The position numbers and the translations under genes are program-made. The notes below the pieces were generated by a model. The model had not been told where the DNA came from and ran no database searches. It saw only the letters and a program-made list of their open reading frames with translations. A stretch of 64,000 bases of DNA from the NCBI GenBank assembly GCA_003971905.1, contig RSEE01000005.1, positions 1,178,001-1,242,000 of the forward strand. Direction: 5' to 3'. Below are positions 24,541 to 36,678 of this stretch, piece after piece; positions within the stretch are counted from its first letter, which is position 1; each line of letters opens with the position of its first letter. This DNA comes from Moniliella sp. 'wahieum' (taxonomy: Eukaryota > Basidiomycota > Moniliellomycetes > Moniliellales > Moniliellaceae).

Positions 24541-25639
24541 CAAACGTTTATCTATTCGCCGGCTTCTAGTGAGAAGCTTGAAGCTTGAAAAGCCAGGCCA
24601 CCGCCAGCCCCCCCACCCACCCCCACCCCAAATTATACCACCTCTCCCTCTCTCTCTTGGCCCACCCAAAAACTACCCTAGGTATAGAAGAAATGACGCA
24701 TTCATGTCAGCCCTGTCGGAGGCCAAGGGTAAAGCTTAAAGTATGAGTACCTGGTAAGCGGCTAAAAGCGCCAAGTGCCAAAGGCTAACACTCTTCTGAC
24801 GCATGTGACTGTCACATGTCACACGAACATGTCAGGGCGATTGCCGATGTCAATGATCGATGATTGGTTCTCGATCGACACTCGCTTCTTCTGCGTACCG
24901 TCTTGCTCGGTAGGGTACGGGTGGTACGGTCTCAGCCCACACCCTGCATCCGTTCCATGCGGGCGAGAGAGTGAGATCGGGAATGTGCGATCGAAGTGAA
25001 AAGGTTAGATCTGACAGGATCCGAGAGACGGTCGAGATGATCATCATCTGCATCATGCATCAACGATGGTTGCTGGTTGTGGTGCTGTGCTGGTTAGCCT
25101 GATCGATAAGTGTGTCAACATGGGAATGCCGCGCGATAGGTTACGTAAGTTCCGCTTGGGTTGCAAAGTTGTTGCGCTGTCGGATCGCGTGAAAATTAGC
25201 GCAATCTGAATCAGCCAGCACGGTTCCCGGCATTCCTTCTGGCGGCGACACAAAACTTCGCCACTTACCCACGTGGCAAGGCTTGGCAGGGCCTACCCAG
25301 TCAGTGCTCACGCGGTAGCCACCGACGTACACCTATCTATCGCCCCCCCGCCTCTCCATCCAGCCGCTTCGCACAGCCTCAGGCCCCTCGGCCTGGTCGA
25401 CAGACACGTGCGTCTGATGCGGGTGGAAGGACAGGGATCGATCGCCTACAGCAGCTCCTATCTAACTCTCCGACCCGATAGCCTCAGTGGTTCCGAATAG
25501 CAAGCCTAGTCCACGATCGAAACACGCATGGGGCATTGGCAGAACAAGACACATGAGCATAGAAGGGCAGACGATGCGATTTCGACCCCCACGGTACATT
25601 GGGCTTGCTTGATTGCGCGGGGAGGGCAGAGGGAGGGGT

Positions 25640-27349
25640 TTACTTGCGCGGGTAAACACCAGGCGCGCCGGCTGGGTGGGCAGGATGACCATCGACTGGT
25701 AGTCCGGTGGCGGCATGGCGCCCTCGAGCTTCCAGGTAAACGTACGGCAGAAGAGGGAGAGCAGCGTGCCCAGTTGGAGGTAGGCAAATTGTTCGCCAAT
25801 GCAGCGGTGGCGGCCCGCGCCAAAGGGCAAGTAGGGGCTCTTGGCACCGGTGCTGACCATGCCCCAGCCAAAGTCTTGCTGGTCCGCGCTGGAATCCAGC
25901 GCCGACAGGTTCACCACCTCCTTGTCCGACCACCGACCGGGCTCAAACGTGTCCGAGTCCTTCCACACCTTGGGGTCCGACTGGCTGTGGATTGGCGCCG
26001 CAATTACATAGTGGCCCTCGGGGATGACGTACGTGTCGTTCGCGCCCTTGGCGTTGGCAGGGTGGGCCAGCGTCGGCGGCACAGGCAGCGGAGAGACGAC
26101 CTTGCGCATCAAACTGTGGATAGGCGGGTGAAGCCGAAGCGTCCTTGATCACCACATCCATCAGCGGCAGCGAGGTCTTCGACGTCTCGTAGTCCAGCGC
26201 GTTCAGCCCGCCATGGCCATCGCCATACACCTTGATCTGCTCCTCGTACATCTTCTCTTGCCAGTCGGGCCGGGCGCGCCAGCTCGAGGAGCGCCCAGGA
26301 ACCCGTCGCAGTCGAAGTGTGTTGGCCGGCCATCAAGAGCGCAATCATCATGTGTGCCACCTCGTGGTCACGCAGCGGCGTACCGTTCTTGTAGTGCTGG
26401 TTGTTCAGCGCGTTGATCATGTCGTCTGCGTGTCGGGGTGACCCTGCGCCGCACGTTCGCGGCGAGCACGAATGATACCTGGTAGAACTCACTGAGCTTC
26501 TTGTGCGCTTGGTCGCGGCGCCGGTTGACAGGCAGCGGCAGGCCGGGAACGACAAAGTTGAGCGGGGTGAAACCAGCATCGAGGTCGTGGTACAGATCGG
26601 CAAAGGACTTGTCCAGGCTGGCCCGCACCTCGGGACCCTGCAGCGTGCGCGACGCAGTGAGGATCGTCAGCTCCCCAAACATCTTCAGCACGTCGCACGT
26701 CGCCTGGCCCGTTTTGGTGAGCGAAGCAAATTGGTCGTCCTTGGCAATAAACTGGTCAAACTCGTCGGTGATCATGCCCACGTACGAACGCAAGTTCTCG
26801 GTCGACAGGCCAAACTTGATAAACTTCTTTTGCTCCATCAGCTTGTGGTTGGGGCAGTCGTACACCACATCGTGGCCGAAAACGGGCGTGGTGGTAAGGG
26901 AGGAGTAGGCAGCCTCGGCAGACACCTGCGACAGACGGCCGTTGAGGATCATGTTGGAACCCTTGGGGCCGAGCGCGACAGTCATCTTGCGGCCAAGCAG
27001 AATAAAGGTGAACACATCGCCGTACTGGGGAGCAAAGAGTCAGCCCGAGCACACACAGCAACCAAGCGGAGCACGCGCCGAAAGGGGAGTGGGGGACATA
27101 CCTTGTCCTGGCAGTCACGGAAGAACTGACGGGGTTGAGGCCATAGTGGCAGCACTGCCAAAGATGGGGATCCAGTGGAAGACAACGGGGGGCCTGGTGC
27201 GCGTGCGCGGAGCAGGAGCTGGGAGAGCACATTGAGCACCACCGCGCACAAAAAGCCAAGCCGGCGAGCGCGGCGACCTGGCCAGCAAGCGGGAGGTCGC
27301 GCAGGGGGGTGGCGGCGATGGCCTGGTGCACGAGCGACGTGCTGGACAT
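25640..27349 (-). CDS. ERG11: Sterol 14-alpha demethylase (CYP51)
   Basis: CYP51 removes the 14-alpha methyl group of lanosterol/eburicol in ergosterol synthesis at the ER membrane and is the azole target. The start at 27349 (MSSTSLVHQAIAATPLRDLP) leads to an N-terminal anchor and then VVFHWIPIFGSA. An intron at 27025-27101 is followed by YGDVFTFILLGRKMTVALGP, the B-C region TTPVFGHDVVYDCPNHKLME (the Tyr homologous to Candida Y132 is present) and FIKFGL. The I-helix reads MMIALLMAGQHTSTATGSW, the K-helix side reads LRLHPPIHSLMRKVV, and the heme loop is YLPFGAGRHRCIGEQFA. The tail reads SMVILPTQPARL. About four one-base frame changes interrupt it, including one just before LRLHPP. The 3' end is taken at the TAA at 25640-25642 (VYPRK); an alternative frame runs to 25462. 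Confidence 0.92.
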
Positions 27350-30300
27350 GGCGGGGAGGGGTGGTGGTGGTGGGGAGAAGCGCGGCGGGAAGACGGGGGC
27401 GGAGGCGGGCCTAATAACGGCCGCACGCGGCAGACGGCGTGGGAGGCCAGGCAGAGGGCAGGAGGCGGGTGCGCGCGGACGACTGGCGCGGTGCTGGGCT
27501 GGGGCCAGTTCCGCCTCGCGCGGTGCGGGTCGGAACCAATGTGCCGATCATGCGTCGCGCGCACGGGGGCAGTGCCCGCGCCGCCGCCGGCCGCCATGGG
27601 CTCATCGGGGCCCCGAGCAGGCCATCCGCCGCCGGCATCCGCCAGGCAGGCCACCCGCCGCCACGCCCGCCTGTCCCGTCGGCGCGTCCGCCCGCCCGCC
27701 GCTCCCATCGAGACGCCCGGCTCTCCCTCGCGATAAGCGCCCACGCCAGCACGCCTGCCGCACGCGCGCTCACGCCGCCACGCCGCCAGCACCTCCCTCC
27801 GCTCGCAGACGCGTCCCGATCCCTCCGGGTTGGCCAGCACGCAGACTGGGATGCTGAGGATGCGGAGACCAGCAGCTAGGACGAACAGCAGGTAGATTTC
27901 AGCTCTCCAATGCATCCGTGTTGCCAGGCGCAGCGGCAGTGTGCCGCTGACAAACCGCTTGCCAAGCTGCCCTCTCCCGTGGACTCTCGAGCCTGGCCCT
28001 GCTCTCAGATCTCACATCCGCACCGCAGGCCTCAATCATTAATGAGCCCAGCTCGCAGCCCCGACGCACCACTCTCCCCTCCTGCCCACACCGCCGCCCC
28101 GCCAGCCATCCACTGTCCTACCGTGGCACCTAGTACCCTCCCCTCGTCTCGGCGTACAGGCACCGAGACAGGTTGGCAGCGCGAAAATGTCGCTCACCCC
28201 CAGCCAAGCAAAACCCATCAGGCATCATTAATCAATCGCGAATCAGACCACCCGGCGTGCCCTCTTCCGAGTCCCTCTTGCAAAAAGTGACGCTTGTGAG
28301 TTTTCAGTCCTGGTCCATCTTAATCGTAATCATTCTCCACAATAGGCTGGTTTGGGCCCATGGCGCGCATGGCGCATATTATAGCAACCCGCCTCGCAGC
28401 TGTGGGCAGGCTCAGTGGTGGGAGTACAAACCCGCAGAAATGAACGAGTGTGGAGATGGATCCACAATCGGTTCATCCACCCTCTCTCGCGTCCGACCCG
28501 TCTTTCGCCTTGTGCGCATTTTCCATCGACGCTTAGGAGGGGTGCAGATGGTACGATCGTGGTTCCCCCGCTCCACAGTGATGCGGTGTATGGGCTAGTG
28601 CTAGGAATCAATCAGGCGCAACGTAATCATTAGTCACTCACGTTTCGTGAGAGCAGATGTGGTAGCCAGATATGGTAATCAGCAGTCTCTGCTTCAACAG
28701 CAAGAAACAAAATCGGTTGGTTAGCCTGGTCAGCCTGACCGGCTCAGCGTTGCTCGTCTGTGTGGGCAAACGACAATGGGGGGAGACGGTCTTTCGTGCA
28801 GTATATATATAGGCACATGCAATACTACAGCCATACTACAGCACACATACTACCGCTCTCTGCGCGCCTGTTACCCCTTTGCTCTGAAGAAAACACGAGA
28901 AGAGAGCTTTGAGGCGAAGCAGAGAGGGGGCCGTCACTAGTCACTGTCGGTATAATAGACACCTCTTCTTCGTGGCCCCGAGAGACAGCGCTAAGCAATT
29001 CCTTCCAAAAAGGAAAGGGAAAACGTTCTTGGGATGCACCTTGGATCATCATTTCGTCACCATCCCAATCGCCCATCGTCAATAATTACTCGCTGATCTC
29101 AGTCTCGCGTCGTGCGAAAGCACGACCACCGCGGTCGCCATAGTCCAGCTCGATCTCCCTTTGCAAACAGGTAACAGTGGAATAAGAGTACAAGAAGAGG
29201 GGTGTCAACCAACAAGCAGAGAGGGCGTAAGGGTGCGCCTGGCCGACCGCTCCATCCGCCGTTCCTTTGCGTCCAAAATAGCAAAAAGATGTAGAAGCTG
29301 CTGCTGCTTTCATCCGTGGGGCAGCTGATCGCCAAGCTCATATCCCAACACATGCCAGGGTGTGGACCCGCGCACTACCTATGAAAGGGGAGTGGGTTTA
29401 GCTTTTCCCGCGAGGAGTCATATACTATCCATCTCGGCGCTATGTCTGTAGGAACAAAAGGGCGAGCGGCCCAGTGTGGCGCCACAGTGGTGTATTAGTG
29501 GCGCTGGTAGCCCAATAGCCCAGAACCTCTGGGTTCAACGTTCATTCTCCTTGCCAACATTCCGTCCTGGAGGGAAGGAATATTCTTTAACCTCTGTACT
29601 TAGCTTCCGTGTAAGGCCATACACCATCAACTACCTAATCTCTGGTCTCTAACACGGTGAAACGAAAAATAGAAAAGGCAGCTGTGTATAACAGAGTCGG
29701 GGCTAAGCGAGGGAGACCGAAAAGGTTCTGTCAGAGACGGGGAGAATAGAACGATCGTTCATGGGAGAAAACACAAGTGGCATAGGGAAGAGCAAAAGGG
29801 AACGGACAAGGGAATGGGGAAAGCGAGATGCACGGCCTCTGTAGAATTGGAAATTGGAGCGGGCCTTGAGTCGATTGGCCGGTGGCATGGTGACAGCTGT
29901 GCAACTCTCTTCGTACTAGTAATGTGTAAGTTTTTAGGCGAAGTGGATTTGGGATCCCAGTATATCCTCCATCGCTTTGCAGTGTTGTACGGGGGGACGT
30001 AGAAAGAACAAGAGACGAAAGAGGACCGAGTGGCCCAACTCACCCCCCTTTTTTCTTCCTATGTTGTACGCCCTGCAAACAACATTAACTGGCAGTATCA
30101 ACAACAGTACGCGGAACTGCTATATGGGGGGGGCGTGAGCTATAGCGACGGGATGTTAGCGAGCCGAAATACCCCCAGTGTTGCTGTTACTGTTGGGCCT
30201 TGGAAAGAGACGATGGGAGCGAGCACGGGCGAAGACGGGCGGGCCGACGGTGGATAACAAATGGGAGCAACGTTGGTATCGCGCCATATCAACCGGTTAC

Positions 30301-32490
30301 TACGATGATGCATGATGCTGGATACTTCTCTCACTACTCCGTCCATTCAGGCTTGCATTACAACGCTGCAATGCACCATGAATTTCATGATGAGTCGCAT
30401 ATGCCTCTCTTCTGAATGGTGTGTATCAATTCCAGGCTTTACCTTGCTCGTGTTTCTCATACTCGCTTGCACACAGGCATATGTCTGGACGCTGACCCTC
30501 CTTTTCGCGTTTGTTTGGACCAGTTTGCCCCAGCCCATATCATGCATGGCGGGGTGTGCGTACCTGTGGTATGTGGTGATTGTGAGATGGTGGTACGCGG
30601 TACGGTTACATGTTACATGTTGAGCGCTGAGCCTCAGCGCTGATCCCCAAAAGCTATGCATAAGTATGTATATCCAACGGCGAGACAGAAGCGCGGGTAC
30701 CGAGTACTACAGTACCGAGCATACGGCATTCACAGCGCAGTCAGCACACACGCTCATCGTTATTCCAAAGAGTGGTGCTGTCGGGCGAAAGGTGAGACGA
30801 CTGTGTGCTACGCTGCTCACTAGTAGATGTATTACGGGCGTGCCAAAAAGGTGTGGGAACCGAGGCGCGCACCATACTATAGACTACTACCTGCTCAACC
30901 ATAATACGGTCCAGTGGGAGTGACCAGAGTGATTATGTGGGTGCATTTTTGTGAGACGCGCGTGTACACAGCCATCAGGCCTCTTCGGCCCTCAGGTGCC
31001 CCAACGACACCCATCCATTTCACCACTGCGCATCCTATGCAAAAGCTTTAAAGAATGCGGCCCATGGAACTTGTGACATGTATCATCATCTGAGACCCAA
31101 GGCGAGCGCCGAGAGGCTGTGCGGGAATGATTGATGAGCTAAACGTTAAACGTTAAATTTAAACGTTAATGAGGCCTGTACTGACGGATGCCGATTAAGG
31201 AGGCCGCGGGGAGACGTGAGGCGTGAGGCCTGTGACATGTGACATGTGAGGCCTGTGCCTGAAGCTTAAGCCGGTGAGATCTGAGAGGTGAACCAGTGAG
31301 GTCGATGATCAAACAGGTCTATCAGTATACCTCATCAGTACGCAAGGGTCAACCGGTCAATATTCAATGACGCTAATGAGGACCAAGGCGTCCTAACCCA
31401 GAAAATCTCAGACCTCAGAGGCTGCCTTACTTGGTTCTGTCGTCCTTTTGCGCGGTGCACCTCTCAGATCTCACCGACGTTGGACAATGATCATCGGGTT
31501 TACACAGGTGGCTTTTGCAAGAAAGAAGGGGATGTGTTGATCATGTTGGGGTCTGGCCCTGTCTGGCCTGGTCTGGCACGCGACAAAGCTGCGCGGGTGG
31601 AGCGCGTGTGGGCGGTGACGCGGTGACAGTGACGGTCGTGCTACTACAGTGACGCGTGACGGGGCTGCGTGGGATCGGTTGCGGCTGGCAAGGGCGAGAC
31701 GCGTCGGCGAGCAGGGTGGTACCGTTGACGGGACATGGCAGTGGCGTGGCACTGGCATGGCCTGTCGGGCACAATTGGCGACGGCAAACACGCCGTGCCA
31801 GCGCGCGCTGGCGAGCTGTGCAGGCAGGTCGCGGTGCGCAACCGTCGGCGCGCCAGCATGCCTCTGCCTCTCCTGTGCGCCTGTCTGGGCGGGGGGCAGT
31901 GGGTGGCTGTGTCGTGGTAGGGTGTGGGCTGCCGGTTGCCGGGCAGCAGGTACCAGTCGGTGTCGGTGGGGGGCCCGCTTCCCTGCTGCCGTATAGCCAA
32001 TGGCCAGTTGCCAGCTCTGCGCTACGGGTGGGTGCTCGGGGTGGGTGGATGGGTGACGCAGGCTCCGTGCCTGTGCGACACCGGTGACCTGGACCCAGCC
32101 GCGTGATCTCTTGGCTGGCACGCACCACATAATAAACGCTCAACCTAACCCCGCCGCTCTCCTGCCTGTGCTCTGGCGGACGATGACCTCATCCGATCAC
32201 CGACCGCCGCCCAGGCTGCCGCCCAGGCTGCCTGTCCGGCCGGGCGGGGAGTGGTGCCGTGCGACAGTGGCGCACACCGCCGCCGTGCCTCGGCGCCTAG
32301 GCCCGCGCCGCGCCCTCCGGGCCTATGCCGGCGATCGCACTGGCGTCGTGCCGCCGTGTCTCGGGGCGCTGGGATCGCCCGCACGCCGCACACGGCCAGC
32401 CCCCCGCCGCTGACACACCGACACACCCGCTGGCCAGCCAGACGCTGCGGAGCGTTTTAGCGCCTTGTCGCGCCTGGCCCATTGGCCAGC
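27350..32490. other. Long gene-poor region
   Basis: About 5 kb without a supported gene. The first 900 bases are GC-rich and give long open frames on several strands at once, with no family features. From about 28.0 to 31.5 kb the DNA is less GC-rich. It holds one dispersed repeat copy (29474-29652) and many short iterated palindromes: gttaaacgttaaat (31145), gacatgtgacatgtgagg (31232), gagcgctgagcctcagcgct (30622). Around 31.5-32.4 kb composition is GC-rich again and a tgacgcgtgac motif occurs near 31650. I see no rRNA, tRNA or recognisable transposase. Confidence 0.5.
29474..29652 (+). repeat. Dispersed repeat, copy C
   Basis: Begins with the perfect palindrome TGTGGCGCCACA and continues GTATTAGTGGCGCTGGTAGC, GGGTTCAACGTTCATTC, CATTCCGTCCTGGAGGG, AATATTCTTTAACCTCTGTA, ACACCATCAACTACCTAATC and TCTCTGGTCTCTAACA. 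It lies 5 kb from copies A and B in the same orientation. Confidence 0.85.
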
Positions 32491-32491
32491 A

Positions 32492-32498
32492 TATATAA
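32492..32498 (+). promoter_or_regulatory. TATA box of the C2H2 gene
   Basis: TATATAA lies 79 bases before the first ATG of the downstream gene, with an inverted CCAAT pentamer (ATTGG) at 32481-32485. Spacing to the start codon fits a short 5' leader. Confidence 0.5.
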
Positions 32499-32576
32499 CC
32501 TCAATCACCCCCCCGCCCGTCTCGCCGTTCCATCCGATCCGTACTCAGTGTTACCCTTCCCTGGTTGCTGCCTGCC

Positions 32577-34150
32577 ATGCACTCCCCATACCCATCCTCC
32601 CCTCACCCCCTCCATCAGCCCCTCGCCATCGACAGCAGCCACCCGTTCCCCGCCACCCCAGCCTCCGCCCTGCGCCCGTCCCTCCCGCTCTACATCCACA
32701 ACACCACTTCCGCCTTCGCCCTCAATCCTGCACCTGCATCGGCCCCAGCCCACATCACGTCCTTTGCAGCTGCCTCCAGTGCAGTCTCTACTGCCGCCCC
32801 CCCCGTGCCTGCCAGTCTGACGGCGGCCGGCGCTCGCGACGTCGGGGGCGTCAAGACGGTCATGGTGGCCGGTGCCCGTGAGCGCAAGCGGCACAACTCC
32901 TGGACGGGTGCCTCTCTGGGTGGCAGCCCGGCCAACGTGCAAGTTTCGCGGTGCGACCAAGCTGGGTGTACCAAAGCCTACGCCGGCCCCAATGCCGTCA
33001 GCAATCTCAAGCGCCACAAAGCCAATGTCCACCACATCCCCCTCTCGGCCCAGCCCCGGCACACGCGGTGGGATCGTAATCCCAACCGCCCCAAGGATGA
33101 GCAGGAACGGCGCGAACGTATGTTGGAAGCCAAGCGCAAGTATGCTCGCAAGGCGCGTGCCCGCCAAAAGGCGCAGCAAGCTGCTTCCCGCGCTGCTGGT
33201 CCTTCGCCTGCCGGGTTGGGACCTGGGCTTGGGCCCGGGATGGCACCCCTTCACCAGCTTGGTCCAGCCCAAGCCAGTGCCAGCCTGGGCCCGCTCCTTC
33301 CCATTCACGCCCCTCGACAAATGCCTGCTTCCCACCCGGGCCTCGTCTTTTATACCCCCCAAATGGCCCAGCCGGCGCTCCCATCCGCCCATTCGTCGCA
33401 CCCACACTCGCATCCCGCTTTGCCTCGTTCCTACAGTGTTCCTACGACCAATATCCCGCTTCCTTCGGTCGGCAACGAGCCCAATCTGATGCGTCCCATG
33501 ACCGAAACGTGTTCGGCCAATTCGTTGGGCCTGTTGGGCGACCAATTTGCTTCCTTTGCTACGCTTGCCCACCCTGCCTCTTCTCTTCCTTTTAGCAGCA
33601 GTGACCTGTACCCTTTCCCGCCCCCCGCACCCAATTCCAATAACGACACTTCTTCCCCCCTCGCCTTCCCATCCGCGCAGGTTTCCCCCCCCTTCCCGCG
33701 CTGCCGCCTACCCCTGCTTTCTCTTCCAGCTGGATGCCGCCCGCCTCGGATGAAAATGCCTTCTTCCCCGTTACCTTGCCCGGCGGCGACGATTCGGAGG
33801 TGGGCATGTCCAGCACCGACACCCAGCTCACCGTTCCTTCCCTTACCGCCTCCCCACCGCTTCGGAGCAAGTGCAACGCCGACTTGGTATCGGACTGGCC
33901 CGACCTCGTGCCCAGCTTGCCGGCGCCCTCGTCGGGGGCTCAGGAGCACGACAAGCACCCCGGTGGCTCTGCAGGCCCGACCGAGGAGGAGACGGACCTG
34001 TGGACCATGGCTCCCCTGCTGCGCTCCCCCAGCAATTGGACCAGTCTGAGCCCGTGGAAGACGTTGCTGGCGCCTGCCGAGCCCGAGAACACCTCCCCTT
34101 CCCGCCCCACCAACCGCAAGCGCGGGTGGGAGCGCGTGCGGTCGTGTTGA
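32577..34150 (+). CDS. Single C2H2 zinc-finger protein, putative transcription regulator
   Basis: The start at 32577 (MHSPYPSSPH) is the first ATG after the TATA box. The N-terminus is Pro/Ser/Ala-rich. One zinc finger begins at residue 126: C-DQAG-C, then a 15-residue spacer with the hydrophobic core residues AY and L, then H147 and H152 (RHKANVHH). A strongly basic helix follows (RRERMLEAKRKYARKARARQ), likely nuclear localisation or DNA contact. The rest is Pro/Ser-rich, with an acidic segment (EETDLWTM) near the C-terminus and a basic end (PTNRKRGWERVRS). One frame change occurs at the eight-C run near 33690. No family name can be assigned. Basic context around the finger supports DNA binding; the target is unknown. 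Confidence 0.7.
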
Positions 34151-36678
34151 TGCCGCCCCCGTGCGTCCAGCGGGCGCGGGCGCCTGACCGTGGACCGTGG
34201 CACGTTCAGTTGAACAGTGTTCGTTCTGCAGCGGGCTGGAAGGCTCCTGCCTATCGCAGTAATCGTGCCTTTCTCCAGCGCCGCTTCGCCATGGGATGAT
34301 GGCGTTACGTTTTGTCTCTCGTTTTATTTTGTCTTGTTATTCTCGTGTGCCCGGCAGCGTGCAGTGGAGGAGGCGGTCTGGTGCCGTGCTGGACTCACAT
34401 GCTCACATGTTCACATGCTCATGGTTGGCGCTGTGCTCTAGATATCCATGTTCTGTTCCTCTCTTTTATGCTGTCCCCAGAACTAAAGACATGCCAATCT
34501 GATTCCCCTGTGCCCATTCCCTTGATGCTGGTTGACTAGGACTACTTAGTACCTAGTGACTCTGCTTTTTCTTGCTAGTACAGACAATTCGGTTCTTCCT
34601 TGCGGCCAACGGAGTATGGTGCATTGCTCCAAGCACTATATAATAATGGAACATGTCAGTGTAGCGTGCGTTGTAGACAGTACCGTTTGGGCGCTAGCTG
34701 TTACGCGTTCCAGGGCGCTGCGGTTATCTCCCGATGCTGAGCCCCGCATGTCGTAGACATCTCAACCCAACACGCGTCAGTCCTGTTAGACTAGCGAGAG
34801 AGAGCGAGACATCTTGTCCATGCTGCGGATATCATCCGCGGCCCGCCATGGTAGCTTGGGCTCATCGGTACGATGCTTTGTGCCCATTGCTTCCAGTCTT
34901 GGCAGAACTCTTCCTGCTGCGCCCAACTATGCAGCGTCAGCACCTCTGAGAGCATGGGCTGTGCATTAGTCTTTACCTCTCTGGAAAGTGTCCCGTATTC
35001 TGTCTATAATACCTGTCGTGGGGCACTTGAGGCCTCGTTCCTTCTGTTGTATATAAGCAGCCATGTTTAAGGTTTGCTAGTTGTGGTCCTTGTCGACCAT
35101 CCTGTCTTTGGTCTCCCCAACTACCCGTTCCTCTCTCGCCCTTCCACCTTCTACCACCCTTACGCTTACGAATTTACGACTTGCGTCGAGTACGCTGCAA
35201 ACCGCGGTTACTCTCATCAGTAGCACTTGCTCTTCTTTAGGACGCTGTCTGTTCCCGCCTACTACAGCGTACCGAGTGTGGTAACTACGCTGCGAGCAAC
35301 AGAGTAACTTCGGAGCTCCTGGACCCCTTCAGCTGGTCTAAGATCTCACGACCTAGGTATGCAGCTCCTACATCGGAGGGTCTGAGCTGCGGCCTTTGCA
35401 CGCAGGCAGCCACCCAAACTAGAGGGCTCTCCCTCGCCTCTACACTCGCTCGGTTCAACCAGGAGCTGGAGCAGGACCTAACGTACGAGCCACCGATTCA
35501 TCTGTGCAAAGGTTTATACCCCTAAACTACAGGGGGGGGTCAGGCCTCAGGTGGGACCCCCCCATGACAGTGGAAGGGCATGACTATGATGGGAGCAGGA
35601 GGGAGAACCGCACCTCTGGATCTTTTGGTTTGTTCGACGTGTCGTGTCGCATTCTATCGTGTGATCTGACAAAGAAGCGACAGCCGATGCTAGAGAAACG
35701 GAAAGGAATGTGTGTTGTTGAACGTTGACGCGTTGACGGGCTCCCATATACGTCTGCTTTCTTATGATCGTCTGCATTAACCGGATTAAGCGGGGCCCAA
35801 AAACACGTGTGCTCGGTGGGGCCAATCACTTGATTAGAACGTGACGAGAGTGACTGATGTGCCAGTGTCAGGCCTCAGCTTCGCGGCCTGAGGGCCTGAG
35901 GATCGACAAAACTGTGTTGGGTTGCATCGTAGAGATGCGCGGGAGATTGAAACATGGATGGTAGTAGAGTAGGATGGATATTGAATGTTCAACGTCCAAC
36001 CAACCAACACGAGTCACGCGTCACGCGTCAACCACCGGCATCACTTGTCACGCGTGGTGCCTCCTGCCGGGCACGGTGCCAGCCGCGGCCGGGCGAGCGC
36101 GAACCGGCTTCGGACGCGAAGCGACAGCCGTGCGCCCTCTTGCGCCCTGCGCGTGCCCGGCCCTGCCGCCGCGTGCCGGCCTGCCGCGTGTCGGCGCATG
36201 CGAGGGCCACGCCCAGGCAGCACCTGCCCAGTCTGTATCAGGGGTGTGCGTTGGCGGGTGCTGGTGTGCCTCCGTGGGCCGAGAGACACTTGCGCCATGC
36301 CGTCTGCTGGCACGGCGGCAGCCCGCTGGGGCACATTGCCCCCCCCGGCAGAGGGCCAGTAGGGGGCCAGCAGCCTCCGGCGGGGATCGACGGGGTTGCC
36401 ACGACGCCCCGATGTTGGGTGCTGCATGCGGGCAGACGCGGTGGGGCGACAGGCACAGAGCCGCTCTGGGCGGCACGGCATGCCCCCGTGCATTGCAGCC
36501 GCTTTCCCAGAGCGCTTACTAGTGCGCAGGTGCCAGCCCACGCTCGCACCACGCCACACCAGGCACACGCGGCATGCGGCATGCGTGCCACCCGCACCAG
36601 TAGGCATCCTGCTCAAATACGCCGCCCTGCCCCACCCCTGCCGCGCGTCCCTTCCTGCCTCGCCCCACCACCCCCGCC
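34151..36678. other. Long intergenic region, with an LTR-like stretch
   Basis: No supported gene over 2.5 kb. Bases 34784-35266 have an LTR-like look (TG..CA limits, a TATATAAG box near 35050), but target duplication and internal domains are not seen. The region near 36012-36056 carries three ACGCG motifs in 45 bases. The last 600 bases before the next gene are GC-rich without family features. Confidence 0.45.

Larger units (their letters stand above)
23219..25639. other. Gene-poor region with two dispersed repeats
   Basis: No supported gene over 2.4 kb. It starts with the C/T-rich flank of the giant gene (23500-23700, with a C-run interrupted by one T near 23669-23690). It then holds two copies of a ~175 bp repeat (24006-24180, 24353-24540) and short palindromic words such as agatctcagatctcag (about 23890) and gaagcttgaagcttg (about 24570). 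Base composition falls compared with the neighbouring coding DNA. Confidence 0.6.

Noticed and set aside
25640-27349. Azole-resistance substitution in CYP51
   Set aside because: The Tyr equivalent to Candida Y132 is present in VVYDCP; the indel-prone sequence does not allow other single residues to be judged.
27115-28290. Overlapping long frames on both strands upstream of ERG11
   Set aside because: The region is GC-rich and open in several frames at once; compositions are Arg/Pro/Ala-rich noise with no motif.
31471-32143. Possible minus-strand gene of ~200 residues
   Set aside because: Two overlapping frames are equally open, neither has a recognisable domain, and no intron or promoter pattern supports them.
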